A stretch of 64,000 nucleotides of DNA, taken from contig JAYRWY010000007.1 in NCBI GenBank assembly GCA_041917755.1, forward strand, positions 268,228 through 332,227, read 5' to 3'. Shown in pieces: positions 1-7,809 of this stretch. The translations under genes and the position numbers were made by a program. The DNA is from RGZA01 sp041917755. GTDB lineage: Bacteria; Pseudomonadota; Alphaproteobacteria; UBA9219; RGZA01. The notes under the pieces are model-generated. The model was not told where the DNA came from. It did not search any database and saw nothing but the letters and a program-made list of their open reading frames with translations. Each line of letters starts with the position of its first letter. Within the stretch, counting starts at the first letter, position 1.

Positions 1-17
1 TGCGGTTGCAGCGTCAT
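1..17 (-). CDS. 5' end of a gene running off the window
   Basis: An ATG at 17-15 on the minus strand directly abuts the TAA stop (20-18) of the DUF4175-type gene, and an open frame (Met-Thr-Leu-Gln-Pro) continues to the window edge. This may be the next gene of the operon, or the second piece of a split DUF4175 protein. Five codons do not allow identification. Confidence 0.3.
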
Positions 18-818
18 TTAGCTTTTCGCAACGCCTGTTGGATGGCTATCTTCAAACAGTACCGCTGCATGCCATAATAAATCCAGTGCGGTACGCAATC
101 CATCTTTGGTTTTATCAAGTGCGATACGAACAGCTGCACTACGTAAGGTGAGCAAGGTTAATTCATTGTGTTCAAAATTATCACGCTGTTGAAGAAGCAA
201 GGCCAGACTACGAAGCGTTTCTAAACGCTTATTTTGGGGATCTTCGCGCAATGATTTACGCAGACTGTAAATGGTCTTGGCAACCGGGTGGTTGAAGGTG
301 TGTTCAGGTAGGGTTACCGATACGGTATCGCTAATGCCTTCACGCTTATCGCCGTCTTGTGCAATGATTTGCAGAACAACAGGTGTACCAGCCAGCAAGG
401 AACCAGTTAAATCAAGCTGCCCATCCCAGTCCAAGGTTTTATGGCCGATAAAATAGGTTGGAATATCCATCATCTCTTTATCGATTTCCATACCAATGGG
501 TTTCACCACAGGCGTGATGCTTACTTTTACACTGCGTAGCGGCGCAGAAGCAGAAACTTTAAATGACATCGCAACGCGGTTTTGTGCTGATGTTTGTGGT
601 CCAGAAACCCACGTCACGACAGGCGGGGCTAAATTAGCGGTACGCTCGGTGTCTTGTTCGTTTTGCTTGGCAAGCGACGCGTCATCACCACGATTCAGTG
701 ATTGCAGAAACTCCATCGTTTTGTCTTTCCAGACAACCGTGGCTCCAACCGCCGCAATCCCTATGATAGCCAAGATCAGTGGCCCGACGATATTTTTCTT
801 AGATGGCTGGATATTCAT
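18..818 (-). CDS. Short DUF4175 (TIGR02302)-like membrane protein
   Basis: This 266-residue protein has one N-terminal membrane segment (about residues 10-30) and then an exported part. The middle, containing PPVVTWVSGPQ and the stretch ending VSVTLPEHTFNHPVAK, and the segment near LLWHAAVLFED resemble the central region of the alphaproteobacterial DUF4175 family, which lies downstream of lysA in many alphaproteobacteria. Those proteins are normally far longer, with a large N-terminal membrane part and a long Gln-rich C-terminal half. Here the frame stops right after the LLW...ED segment, and another ATG follows at once. It is the last complete gene of the argH-lipoprotein-lysA run, 34 bp after lysA. 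Function is unknown. Family assignment is from recalled motifs only. Confidence 0.6.
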   Translation of the reverse strand: MNIQPSKKNIVGPLILAIIGIAAVGATVVWKDKTMEFLQSLNRGDDASLAKQNEQDTERTANLAPPVVTWVSGPQTSAQNRVAMSFKVSASAPLRSVKVSITPVVKPIGMEIDKEMMDIPTYFIGHKTLDWDGQLDLTGSLLAGTPVVLQIIAQDGDKREGISDTVSVTLPEHTFNHPVAKTIYSLRKSLREDPQNKRLETLRSLALLLQQRDNFEHNELTLLTLRSAAVRIALDKTKDGLRTALDLLWHAAVLFEDSHPTGVAKS

Positions 819-852
819 GATCTAACTCGTGACGGGTAATTGGATGCAAGGT

Positions 853-2106
853 CTAGCTTGGTATAGTTTCCCACATTAATTGCTGTTCAATCGTTAACGG
901 TTTGCGGATGACATCTGCTTTCTTGCCATCCACCAGAATCTCGCCAATGAGTGCCCGCGAATTATACATGGATGACATCGTGGCGCCATAAGCTCCAGCC
1001 ATGAATATAGCAACTAAATCACCAGCCTGACAGGGGGGGAGCGCTCTGTTTTCGGCCAAAAAATCGCCCGTTTCGCAAATGGGGCCAACAATATCATATA
1101 CTTGCTGTGGCTGTGGCGCAGCTGCTTCAATAACCTTGGAAATAGGATGATATGCCTCATACAAGGTGGGGCGGATGAGGTCATTCATGGCGGCATCGAC
1201 AATTAGAAACTTTTTACTGTTAGTTTCCTTGACGTAAATAACCTTGGTAACCAGTACGCCAGATTCGCCTACTAAAAATCGGCCGGGCTCCAATTCTACA
1301 TCGCAATTCATTTTGTCTGCAAAATTGTGAACGAGTTTGCCAAATGCTTCCAGTGGGATGGTTTCATTTTGATACGGAATGCCAAGTCCGCCACCAAGAC
1401 TGATACGTTGTATGGTATGTCCAAGTGAACGCAAACGTACTACCATTTCTTCCATGCGTGCAGCCGAGTTTATAAAAGGCTCGGCGGTTGTAATTTGCGA
1501 ACCGATATGTGCGCTAAGGCCCATGACATTAATATGCGATAATGACGCGGCGTGCTTGAACCCATCTTCAACATGGTCCCAGCTGATGCCGAATTTATTT
1601 TCTTCTTTTCCGGTTGAAATTTTGGCATGGGTTTGTGCGTCGACATCAGGATTTACGCGCAGTGCAACGGGCGCTTTAACATTCAGCTTTGCAGCGACAC
1701 GGTTGATGGCATCCAGTTCGGGCAGGGACTCCGCGTTGATTTGATAGATATTGTTTTGCAGTGCAAATGCTAACTCATCATCGGTTTTGCCCACACCCGA
1801 AAACACAATCCGATTGCCAGCTATGCCGGCTGCCAAGGCGCGTTTCATTTCCCCCGATGACACAATATCCATATTAGCACCCTCTCTACCCAAGACGGAT
1901 AAGACGGCGATATTGGAATTTGCCTTAACTGCATAAAAAATTTTTACGCGTGGGTGGTTAATGGCCTGCGATAATTCTTGATACCGCGCCCGCATCGTAC
2001 CAGAAGAGTAGGCATAAAATGGCGTCGGAATTGTCTTTGCCAGCTCGGCAATATCAACTTCCTCCATTACCAGACGGGAATTTTTGTGAGCAATATGTTT
2101 TGTCAT
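853..2106 (-). CDS. lysA: Diaminopimelate decarboxylase
   Basis: LysA decarboxylates meso-diaminopimelate to L-lysine, the last step of lysine synthesis, in the cytoplasm with pyridoxal phosphate. The 417-residue length is normal for this fold-type III enzyme. Visible signatures are FYAVKANSN (PLP lysine, about residue 62), the HIGSQ motif, the glycine-rich SLGGGLGIPY phosphate-binding loop, ELEPGRFLVGESG, and the catalytic-cysteine segment GPICETGDF near the C-terminus. It starts at ATG 2106, 18 bp after the small lipoprotein gene. The order argH, lipoprotein, lysA is a conserved alphaproteobacterial cluster, so co-transcription from the argH promoter is likely. Confidence 0.97.
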   Translation of the reverse strand: MTKHIAHKNSRLVMEEVDIAELAKTIPTPFYAYSSGTMRARYQELSQAINHPRVKIFYAVKANSNIAVLSVLGREGANMDIVSSGEMKRALAAGIAGNRIVFSGVGKTDDELAFALQNNIYQINAESLPELDAINRVAAKLNVKAPVALRVNPDVDAQTHAKISTGKEENKFGISWDHVEDGFKHAASLSHINVMGLSAHIGSQITTAEPFINSAARMEEMVVRLRSLGHTIQRISLGGGLGIPYQNETIPLEAFGKLVHNFADKMNCDVELEPGRFLVGESGVLVTKVIYVKETNSKKFLIVDAAMNDLIRPTLYEAYHPISKVIEAAAPQPQQVYDIVGPICETGDFLAENRALPPCQAGDLVAIFMAGAYGATMSSMYNSRALIGEILVDGKKADVIRKPLTIEQQLMWETIPS

Positions 2107-2124
2107 GAGTGTAAGTATTAGGAA

Positions 2125-2298
2125 TTAGTTTTTAGAAATAGGAACGCCTGCAGGATCCGTTGACAGATCAGGATAAGTATGCGGATAAGCTTTGGGGTCG
2201 CTGCCATCAGGCGCATCCACCACTTCCGGTCGTTTGCCGCAAGCGACACAACACAATAAAAGGCCAGTAATCATTGCAGTACACAGAACGCGCAGCAT
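2125..2298 (-). CDS. Small LptM-like lipoprotein
   Basis: This 57-codon gene lies between argH and lysA. The protein has a short hydrophobic signal and a lipobox-like CVAC followed by GKR, predicting lipidation of the cysteine at residue 20. A short Pro/Asp-rich tail follows. Its ATG overlaps the argH stop (TAATG), which argues for translational coupling. Tiny lipoproteins with a C-G-[KQ]-[KR] start occur in this position next to lysA or dapF in many proteobacteria. The E. coli counterpart (YifL/LptM) assists LPS-transport assembly. Equivalence here rests on position and lipobox only. Confidence 0.8.
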   Translation of the reverse strand: MLRVLCTAMITGLLLCCVACGKRPEVVDAPDGSDPKAYPHTYPDLSTDPAGVPISKN

Positions 2299-3725
2299 TA
2301 TAAGAACCTTTTCTTTGCTTCAGTGATTGCAGATTTGACCATTGCGGGTGCCGTGCCGCCAAAACTGGTACGGCTATTCATTGATGCTTCCACGCTTAAT
2401 ACATCAAATATCTTTGCCGTGATACGCGGCTCGACAGCTTGCATCGCGCTAAGTTCTACTTGGTGTAGTTGAAGTTGTTTATCCTCGGCCAGCTTTACTA
2501 TTTTACCGGTAACATGATGTGCATCACGGAACGGCAATTTTAGTTCACGTACTAACCAATCGGCTAAATCTGTTGCGGTGCTGTAACCCAAGGTGGCGGC
2601 TTCCTTCATCGCGGTAGTGTTGGCTTTGATATCCAACACCATCGCCGTCATCGCGCTAAGAGCAAGGTCAAGGGTTTCGGCAACCATAAAGGTTTGCTCT
2701 TTATCCTCTTGTAAATCTTTGGCGTAGGCCAGGGGCAGCGCCTTAAGTAAAGTAAGCATCTGTATTAATACGCCAAAGACGCGCCCTGTTTTGCCGCGTA
2801 CAAGCTCGGCTGCATCGGGATTACGCTTTTGTGGCATAATCGAGCTGCCAGTGGTGAGCTGATCACCAAGAGTGATAAACCCGATTTGCGGGTTCATCCA
2901 AAGGATAATTTCTTCGGCAAGGCGTGATAAATGAACCATCACGATGGATGCAGTGCTCGCATAATCCATGACAAAATCGCGGTCGGATACGCTGTCTAAC
3001 GAGTTGGCAGTGGGACGATCAAATCCAAGTGCCTTGGCCGTCATCATCCGGTCAATCGGATAGGGCGTGCCAGCCAAGGCAGCAGCGCCAAGAGGGCATT
3101 CATTTGCACGCTTGCGCGCTGATACTACCCGATCACGGTCGCGGCCAAGCATTTCAACATAGGCCAGTAGGTGATGGGCAAAACTAACCGGCTGTGCAAT
3201 TTGAAAATGTGTAAGGCCCGGCATCACACTATTAACATGCTGCTCTGCTTGAGTAATCAGGGCGCGTTGCAATTCTTTTATTTGGCTATCCAGATAATCA
3301 AATGCATCCCTAATCCACAATTTGAAATCTGTGGCGACCTGGTCATTTCTTGAACGACCGGTATGCAGTCTGCGTCCAGCATCACCGATGGATTGTGTCA
3401 AATGGTGCTCGACATTCATATGAACATCTTCCAGCGCATCGGTAAATTCAAACGTGCCTGATTTAATTTGTTCACGAATAGAGGTCAGCCCGGCAGTGAT
3501 TTTGGAGACATCATCCTTGCTGATGATATTTTTAGCACCCAGCATCTGCGCATGTGCAATAGACCCCTCAATGTCATACAGCGCCAGCTTTTTATCAAAA
3601 CTGATGCTGGCATTAATGGCCATCATAATGGCTGATGGGCCTGCGGCATAGCGACCGCCCCACATAGAGTTCTCTGTGGTGTTGTTTTCTGTTTTGCTGA
3701 GCGTGTTTTTCTGCTTATCTGACAT
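2298..3725 (-). CDS. argH: Argininosuccinate lyase
   Basis: ArgH cleaves argininosuccinate to arginine and fumarate, the final step of arginine synthesis. From ATG 3725 the protein is 475 residues, normal for the fumarase/aspartase superfamily. It shows MWGGRY at the N-terminus, the THFQIAQP segment, and the superfamily signature GSSIMPQKRNP. A frame extension to 3845 adds about 40 basic, unrelated residues that would overlap the divergent tlpA-like gene, so it was not used. The stop overlaps the start of the lipoprotein gene. argF and argD lie about 46 kb away in the same window, so the arginine genes are dispersed. Confidence 0.96.
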   Translation of the reverse strand: MSDKQKNTLSKTENNTTENSMWGGRYAAGPSAIMMAINASISFDKKLALYDIEGSIAHAQMLGAKNIISKDDVSKITAGLTSIREQIKSGTFEFTDALEDVHMNVEHHLTQSIGDAGRRLHTGRSRNDQVATDFKLWIRDAFDYLDSQIKELQRALITQAEQHVNSVMPGLTHFQIAQPVSFAHHLLAYVEMLGRDRDRVVSARKRANECPLGAAALAGTPYPIDRMMTAKALGFDRPTANSLDSVSDRDFVMDYASTASIVMVHLSRLAEEIILWMNPQIGFITLGDQLTTGSSIMPQKRNPDAAELVRGKTGRVFGVLIQMLTLLKALPLAYAKDLQEDKEQTFMVAETLDLALSAMTAMVLDIKANTTAMKEAATLGYSTATDLADWLVRELKLPFRDAHHVTGKIVKLAEDKQLQLHQVELSAMQAVEPRITAKIFDVLSVEASMNSRTSFGGTAPAMVKSAITEAKKRFL

Positions 3726-3759
3726 GGTCTTTTCATTTATTTGTGGTCTGTGGTTGATT

Positions 3760-4341
3760 ATGCAGAAAAAAAGCCAGTTGTTACAAGCCTTTCGCTTCCT
3801 TGCCTTCATTTTTTTAGGTTTATTGGCATTTAGTCGGCCTGTCATTGCTCAGCAAGCAGGTGTTCAGCCACAAAATCAGCTTCTTCAAGGACAGATGGCA
3901 GGTTTTAAGCTGTTGCCAGAACCCAAGTTGATCCCAGACGTCATGTTCAAAGATGCAGCTGGTCAGCAGGTCAGTCTCAGTAATTTTCGCGGTAAATTGG
4001 TCTTGCTCACATTGTGGGCGACATGGTGCCCTTATTGCGCACGTGAACTACCGACCCTCGATAATCTTCAAGAGACCTTGGGCAAGGATAAATTCATGGT
4101 TCTCCCTATCAGCGTTGATAAAGAAGGGCCAAGCTTAGTAAAAAAATATTTAGAAGAAAAAAGTTTGAATTTGCCAACTTATGCTGACCCGAAAAATGTT
4201 GTTGGCCGGGCGCTGTTGGCGAATGGCGTTCCGTACTGTATTTTGATTGATCAGCAAGGCCGTGAAATTGGCCGCATCGCAGGTGAAACTAACTGGGCTG
4301 CGCCGGAATCAATCGGATTGCTGAAGGCATTTATTCGATAA
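3760..4341 (+). CDS. TlpA-like periplasmic thioredoxin
   Basis: This is a 193-residue thiol-disulfide oxidoreductase. A signal anchor (residues 8-30, ending near PVIAQQ) is followed by a thioredoxin fold with the active site WATWCPYC (Cys90 and Cys93). The cis-Pro is in the NGVPYC segment. Such proteins reduce periplasmic thiols, for example in cytochrome c or Cu-A maturation. Next to argH this TlpA-type gene is a common alphaproteobacterial arrangement. ATG 3760 was chosen because the longer frame from 3676 prepends a hydrophobic stretch overlapping argH. An extra cysteine immediately follows the cis-Pro. Confidence 0.88.
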   Translation: MQKKSQLLQAFRFLAFIFLGLLAFSRPVIAQQAGVQPQNQLLQGQMAGFKLLPEPKLIPDVMFKDAAGQQVSLSNFRGKLVLLTLWATWCPYCARELPTLDNLQETLGKDKFMVLPISVDKEGPSLVKKYLEEKSLNLPTYADPKNVVGRALLANGVPYCILIDQQGREIGRIAGETNWAAPESIGLLKAFIR

Positions 4342-4346
4342 ACGAT

Positions 4347-5099
4347 TTAGGTGCCTGTGGTGGTAGTTGTGGTTGGCGTGGTGGTGGCAACCGTATCATG
4401 AATGCCAAGGATTTTATCGGTTGGCACCTGGATTTTTCCGACATCAAGTACAATGGCTCCGCTTGAATCTTTTTCAACGCCATCGACTTTTCCATTGGTG
4501 CTGACTTTGGTGGTAACGGCTGCACCGGATGCATCAACTGCGGTTACCTTCACGCTGTATACACCTTTGGACAGTTCTTTGCCTTCGTCATTTTTGCCAT
4601 CCCACAACACGGTGTGTTTGCCAAGCGTGCCCGATGCACCGGTTTGTGTGCGAACCAAAGTTCCACTTTCATCATAAATTTCGACTTTAACTGTTTTGGC
4701 AATGTTCGATAAGGTATAGTTGAAAGATGCGCCGTTGTTATCATAGTTAAATTCTGAGCCATCAATCTCGATTGTTTTGCCGAGGTAGCCCAATGAGGAT
4801 CCAACACCAGCAGAATTCTGATTGCTGATAAGCGTATCCAGCTTCTGATTTGATTTGATTTGCTGTTCAACCTGAGAATATTGAACAAGTTGCTGGGTAA
4901 ATTGAGATGAATCCATAGGGGAGGTAGGATCCTGATTTTGCAATTGAGTGGTCAGCAATTTCAGGAAGGTCGTGTAATCATCGGTTAACTTGTCCAATGC
5001 GGTTTTGTTGGCATCAGTGGTAGTAGTCTTGGGTGCGGCCTGATACTTGGCTAAGGGATTGGAAGTATCTGTTTTGGTAAGGGTGGTTGCGGTGGCCAT
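4347..5099 (-). CDS. flgD: Flagellar hook-capping protein FlgD
   Basis: FlgD is the scaffold that caps the growing hook and lets FlgE subunits polymerise outside the cell. The 250-residue protein has the conserved N-terminal segment FLKLLTTQLQNQDPTSPMDSS (about residues 45-65), followed by QFTQQLVQYSQVEQQI. A FlgD Ig-like/Tudor region follows, with the typical LWDGKNDEGKELSKGVYSV. The extreme C-terminus is a Thr-rich tail of low complexity. The start has a good SD (AGGAGAG). It follows fliK by 11 bp and shares that gene's sigma-54 promoter. flgE itself is not in the window. Confidence 0.96.
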   Translation of the reverse strand: MATATTLTKTDTSNPLAKYQAAPKTTTTDANKTALDKLTDDYTTFLKLLTTQLQNQDPTSPMDSSQFTQQLVQYSQVEQQIKSNQKLDTLISNQNSAGVGSSLGYLGKTIEIDGSEFNYDNNGASFNYTLSNIAKTVKVEIYDESGTLVRTQTGASGTLGKHTVLWDGKNDEGKELSKGVYSVKVTAVDASGAAVTTKVSTNGKVDGVEKDSSGAIVLDVGKIQVPTDKILGIHDTVATTTPTTTTTTGT

Positions 5100-5110
5100 G
5101 GTTTGCTCTC

Positions 5111-6772
5111 CTATACTCGCAGATCAACGCGGCCTGGGCCGGCGCTAACATCAAATGATAAAATTTTGGATTGAATAGCCTCTTCAGGCAGTGTTTTTTC
5201 CATCCATTTATTCCACGGAGTTCCGTGGTTGTGCTGGGCATGCTGCTGGGCTTGGCTACCATTATCACCACGCAGACTAAAGCTAAGTGAGCCGCTATCA
5301 GTCTGCAAACCGGCCTGTTGCAAGGCGCGTTCAAGGGAACGTGAATCTTTTTGCAACATGTCAAATGCTTGTTGGTTATCAGCGGTGATGGTTGCCTGCA
5401 CGGCTCCATCCTTATTGATTTCTAGGCGGATATCTACGCGGCCCAATTCGGCAGGGTGCAATTGCAAATCGTATTGGCTGGTTCCTGATTTTGCCATGCG
5501 GTTAAGATGGACGGCAACCTGCTCATTGGGTGCCATCATACTGGTTTGCGCTTCCTTTGTTGCTCGAAGCGTGCCGGCAAAGGTCACTTGTGGGTCGCCT
5601 TGCATGCTATGTGCACCAGCAAGGCCAGTTGCTACAGCGCTAATAATCGCGCCCTTCGTTATCATGGGGGATCCGCCGCCAGCAGATCCGTTAAGGGTGG
5701 GTGCGGAGGAGTCCGAAGCTTTCTGTGCTACGGAAATCGCGCGGTCGCTGGCGGCGGGGTGGGTTTCGGGTGCAGAGAATTTGCCCTGCAGAAAATCTAT
5801 GTGGTCGGCATGTTTGTTGTTCGCTTGCTTGACGGCTTCGCGTTCAGTCTTCGCTTCTTCTTTCGCTTCTTTAATCGCAAAGTGTTGGTCAAGGCCAGCT
5901 TCTGCCTCAAGAGTATCTGGAAGGAGGAGGTTTGCTTCCTCATCATTCTTCGCAGCCGCAGTTTTTTCATGCGCTGGCTTCTGAGGCACTTCAACAGCTT
6001 TTTGAAAGTTGCCAGGTAATGGCCCGGCGCTTTTGGTTTCGGTTACATCTGCAGTTTCGATATTCAGACCGCCTTGCAAATTAGCAAGTAAAATAGGCGT
6101 CAGGTTTTTATCGCCTGTTATAGGGAGGGCCTTATCATCAGTGTCGCCAACCGGTGTGGCCGCTACTTCTTGTTCCTGTGCTAACGTTTCATCAGTTATA
6201 TCGGCAAAGCAAAGTTCAGGTGCTACATCACTGCTTTCTTGGTCTGCGACATTGGTATCAACAGCAATAATATCTGTTGGTGTGTCGTTTGTTGCAATGG
6301 TTTGTGCATCCTGGGCTGTATCTTCTGCGTCTGCTGTTTCATTGTTTTCTTCTTCATCGCAATGGTGATGGCCGCAACCATGCTCAGACGATTTGCCATG
6401 TGCTTTTTTGCTATGTGCGTGCTTTTCAGTTTGATTGCTGGGTGCGGTCTGAGCATCATCACACTTGTCTGCTTTGTCAGACTTCTCGGGCATATCGCAA
6501 TCGGCATGCTTGTCGGATGAATCATTGACAGGCTTTGATGAATGTGAATGGTGTTTTTCGCGGATTTTTTTGCCAGCATCTGACCGCACTGGTTCATGTG
6601 TGCATTCTTTTGGCGCTTCGACATTCTTTGCGGTTTTGTCAATGCCATCAAAAATTTGTTTGAATGCGTCTGATGAACCAAAGCTATGGCGAGCCTTAAA
6701 CGCTGCCTCGGCGGCGTCTTGCTTCAGGCTGCTGAACTGGATTTGCTTGGCTGTATCGCTTGTTGAAACCAT
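5111..6772 (-). CDS. fliK: Flagellar hook-length control protein FliK
   Basis: FliK measures hook length and switches the export gate to late substrates. From ATG 6772 the protein is 553 residues. A low-complexity N-terminal region precedes the conserved C-terminal domain (about residues 440-530), which carries the diagnostic LQLHPAELGRVDIRLE and ADNQQAFDMLQ. Residues about 57-138 are unusually rich in His and Cys, including a GCGHHHC cluster, which suggests metal binding that is not standard for FliK. A TTG at 6781 would extend it by three codons, but the AGG upstream is better placed for the ATG. A sigma-54 element lies 65 bp upstream. Confidence 0.93.
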   Translation of the reverse strand: MVSTSDTAKQIQFSSLKQDAAEAAFKARHSFGSSDAFKQIFDGIDKTAKNVEAPKECTHEPVRSDAGKKIREKHHSHSSKPVNDSSDKHADCDMPEKSDKADKCDDAQTAPSNQTEKHAHSKKAHGKSSEHGCGHHHCDEEENNETADAEDTAQDAQTIATNDTPTDIIAVDTNVADQESSDVAPELCFADITDETLAQEQEVAATPVGDTDDKALPITGDKNLTPILLANLQGGLNIETADVTETKSAGPLPGNFQKAVEVPQKPAHEKTAAAKNDEEANLLLPDTLEAEAGLDQHFAIKEAKEEAKTEREAVKQANNKHADHIDFLQGKFSAPETHPAASDRAISVAQKASDSSAPTLNGSAGGGSPMITKGAIISAVATGLAGAHSMQGDPQVTFAGTLRATKEAQTSMMAPNEQVAVHLNRMAKSGTSQYDLQLHPAELGRVDIRLEINKDGAVQATITADNQQAFDMLQKDSRSLERALQQAGLQTDSGSLSFSLRGDNGSQAQQHAQHNHGTPWNKWMEKTLPEEAIQSKILSFDVSAGPGRVDLRV

Positions 6773-6836
6773 GATATTCAATTGCCTGTCATTCAGTTGG
6801 CCGCTTGCGGCTCAGGATTACTCTGTAGATGGACAT

Positions 6837-6852
6837 TGCACATCGTGTGCCA
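6837..6852 (-). promoter_or_regulatory. Sigma-54 type -24/-12 promoter for fliK-flgD
   Basis: Reading the minus strand, TGGCACACGATGTGCA has the -24 GG and -12 GC separated by exactly 10 bp. The predicted start is near 6826, with a leader of about 55 nt that contains the dyad GCCGC-AA-GCGGC (6801-6812). It belongs to a set of seven similar elements, each in front of a flagellar unit. Confidence 0.75.
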
Positions 6853-6976
6853 AGTGCTTATTCAAGAAAAACTATTTAAAAACAATAAGTTGAGCAGCTG
6901 TATACCTTGCATGGTTTTTTAAATAGGCGTGCTGTAAATACGGGCTGGCGGCATTTTCTGCCGTTGCAATCATACG

Positions 6977-7480
6977 CTAGATGCGTTGATTAATTGAGAT
7001 TGGCCGCGCGTGATGGGATTCAGCCAGCGCCATTACTCCGCGGCCTGAATAACCGCTTTCTTTATGCAAATCTTTGCGGATTTCATTAATGACAACTCTA
7101 AGTAAATGCTCGGTGGCGTGGTGGGCAACACGCAGTGCAATGGCATTTTTTTCCGTGACATCGTCCAGTATTTTTCCGCTTTCACGCAGCTTGGCAATAT
7201 CTTCTTTGCTAAGCTGAGTTAGTAGAGACTGGTTTTGTTCAAATACCTTCAACGTGGATTGATAATCCATGGTCAATTCTTGTTTGCGACGCATGAGATG
7301 TTCTTTGTTGGTATAATCCCGACTCTCGATGATTGGCATTTCATCAAGCATTACCTGGCTCAGCTCACCCATGAGGGTAAGAAGCTTATTTACCAGATCT
7401 TTTGCGCCAGTTGCTTGTGTTGCTGCCATTGCAGCTGCTGGTTGGGTGGCGGTGTTCTGCGGGGTTGCTGTCTGCATCAT
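6977..7480 (-). CDS. FlgN-like flagellar chaperone
   Basis: This 167-residue, mostly helical protein has a core (about residues 28-150) resembling FlgN-type export chaperones: long helices with LLTLMGELSQVMLDEM, a YTNKEHLMRRKQEL segment, and the late motif ALRVAHHATEHLLRVVINEIRK. FlgN chaperones hook-filament junction proteins FlgK and FlgL. It is the third gene of flgI-flgJ-flgN, and its ATG overlaps the flgJ stop by 4 bp (ATGA), implying coupled translation. The N-terminal 25 residues are Ala/Thr/Gln-rich. Assignment rests on context plus helical pattern. Confidence 0.7.
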   Translation of the reverse strand: MMQTATPQNTATQPAAAMAATQATGAKDLVNKLLTLMGELSQVMLDEMPIIESRDYTNKEHLMRRKQELTMDYQSTLKVFEQNQSLLTQLSKEDIAKLRESGKILDDVTEKNAIALRVAHHATEHLLRVVINEIRKDLHKESGYSGRGVMALAESHHARPISINQRI

Positions 7481-7809
7481 GAGTGCTTCTCCTGCATTCT
7501 TAGCATCTCGCGTTTCACCGCGTCGGCAATGCCTAATCCGCCAGTTTTAGAAAGCAATTTTCCATATTCGTTGACCAACATGCTGTGATAAGTATCTTCG
7601 GCTGAGCCACCACCAAGGTAGTTGTCCTGCCCCACACCAGCCCACATCGGCGCAAGCATTTGTGATAAGAACACAGCCTCAAAATCACCAGCAGCTTTGG
7701 CTGCTTCTTCAGGGGTTGCTTTTTTTGATCTCACTAAATTGCCAGCTGCCTGCGCATCGGGAATAAGTGGTGGTAGATATGGTTTGTTATCCGCAAGTGT
7801 ATCCAGCAT
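7477..7809 (-). CDS. flgJ: Rod-binding protein (FlgJ N-terminal type)
   Basis: This 110-residue protein corresponds to the rod-cap domain of FlgJ only, without the muramidase domain found in gammaproteobacteria, which is the usual alphaproteobacterial form. Conserved features are KAAGDFEAVFLSQMLAPMW, the acidic/aromatic middle, and GGLGIADAVKREML at the C-terminus. It would cap the rod during assembly in the periplasm. A separate muramidase would be needed to breach peptidoglycan, and none is visible here. Its ATG overlaps the flgI stop (TAATG). Confidence 0.92.
   Translation of the reverse strand: MLDTLADNKPYLPPLIPDAQAAGNLVRSKKATPEEAAKAAGDFEAVFLSQMLAPMWAGVGQDNYLGGGSAEDTYHSMLVNEYGKLLSKTGGLGIADAVKREMLRMQEKHS

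Noticed and set aside
3726..3845. N-terminal extension of argH
   Set aside because: Extra 40 residues are basic and unrelated, and overlap the divergent tlpA-like gene. ATG 3725 gives the standard length.
4331..4346. Terminator between tlpA-like gene and flgD
   Set aside because: The two stops are only 5 bp apart and no hairpin with T-run is visible.
5229..6019. Long open frames opposite fliK
   Set aside because: They lie fully inside fliK on the other strand, have no SD, and show only low-complexity Ala/Ser/Cys composition derived from the Glu/Lys/Ala codons of fliK.
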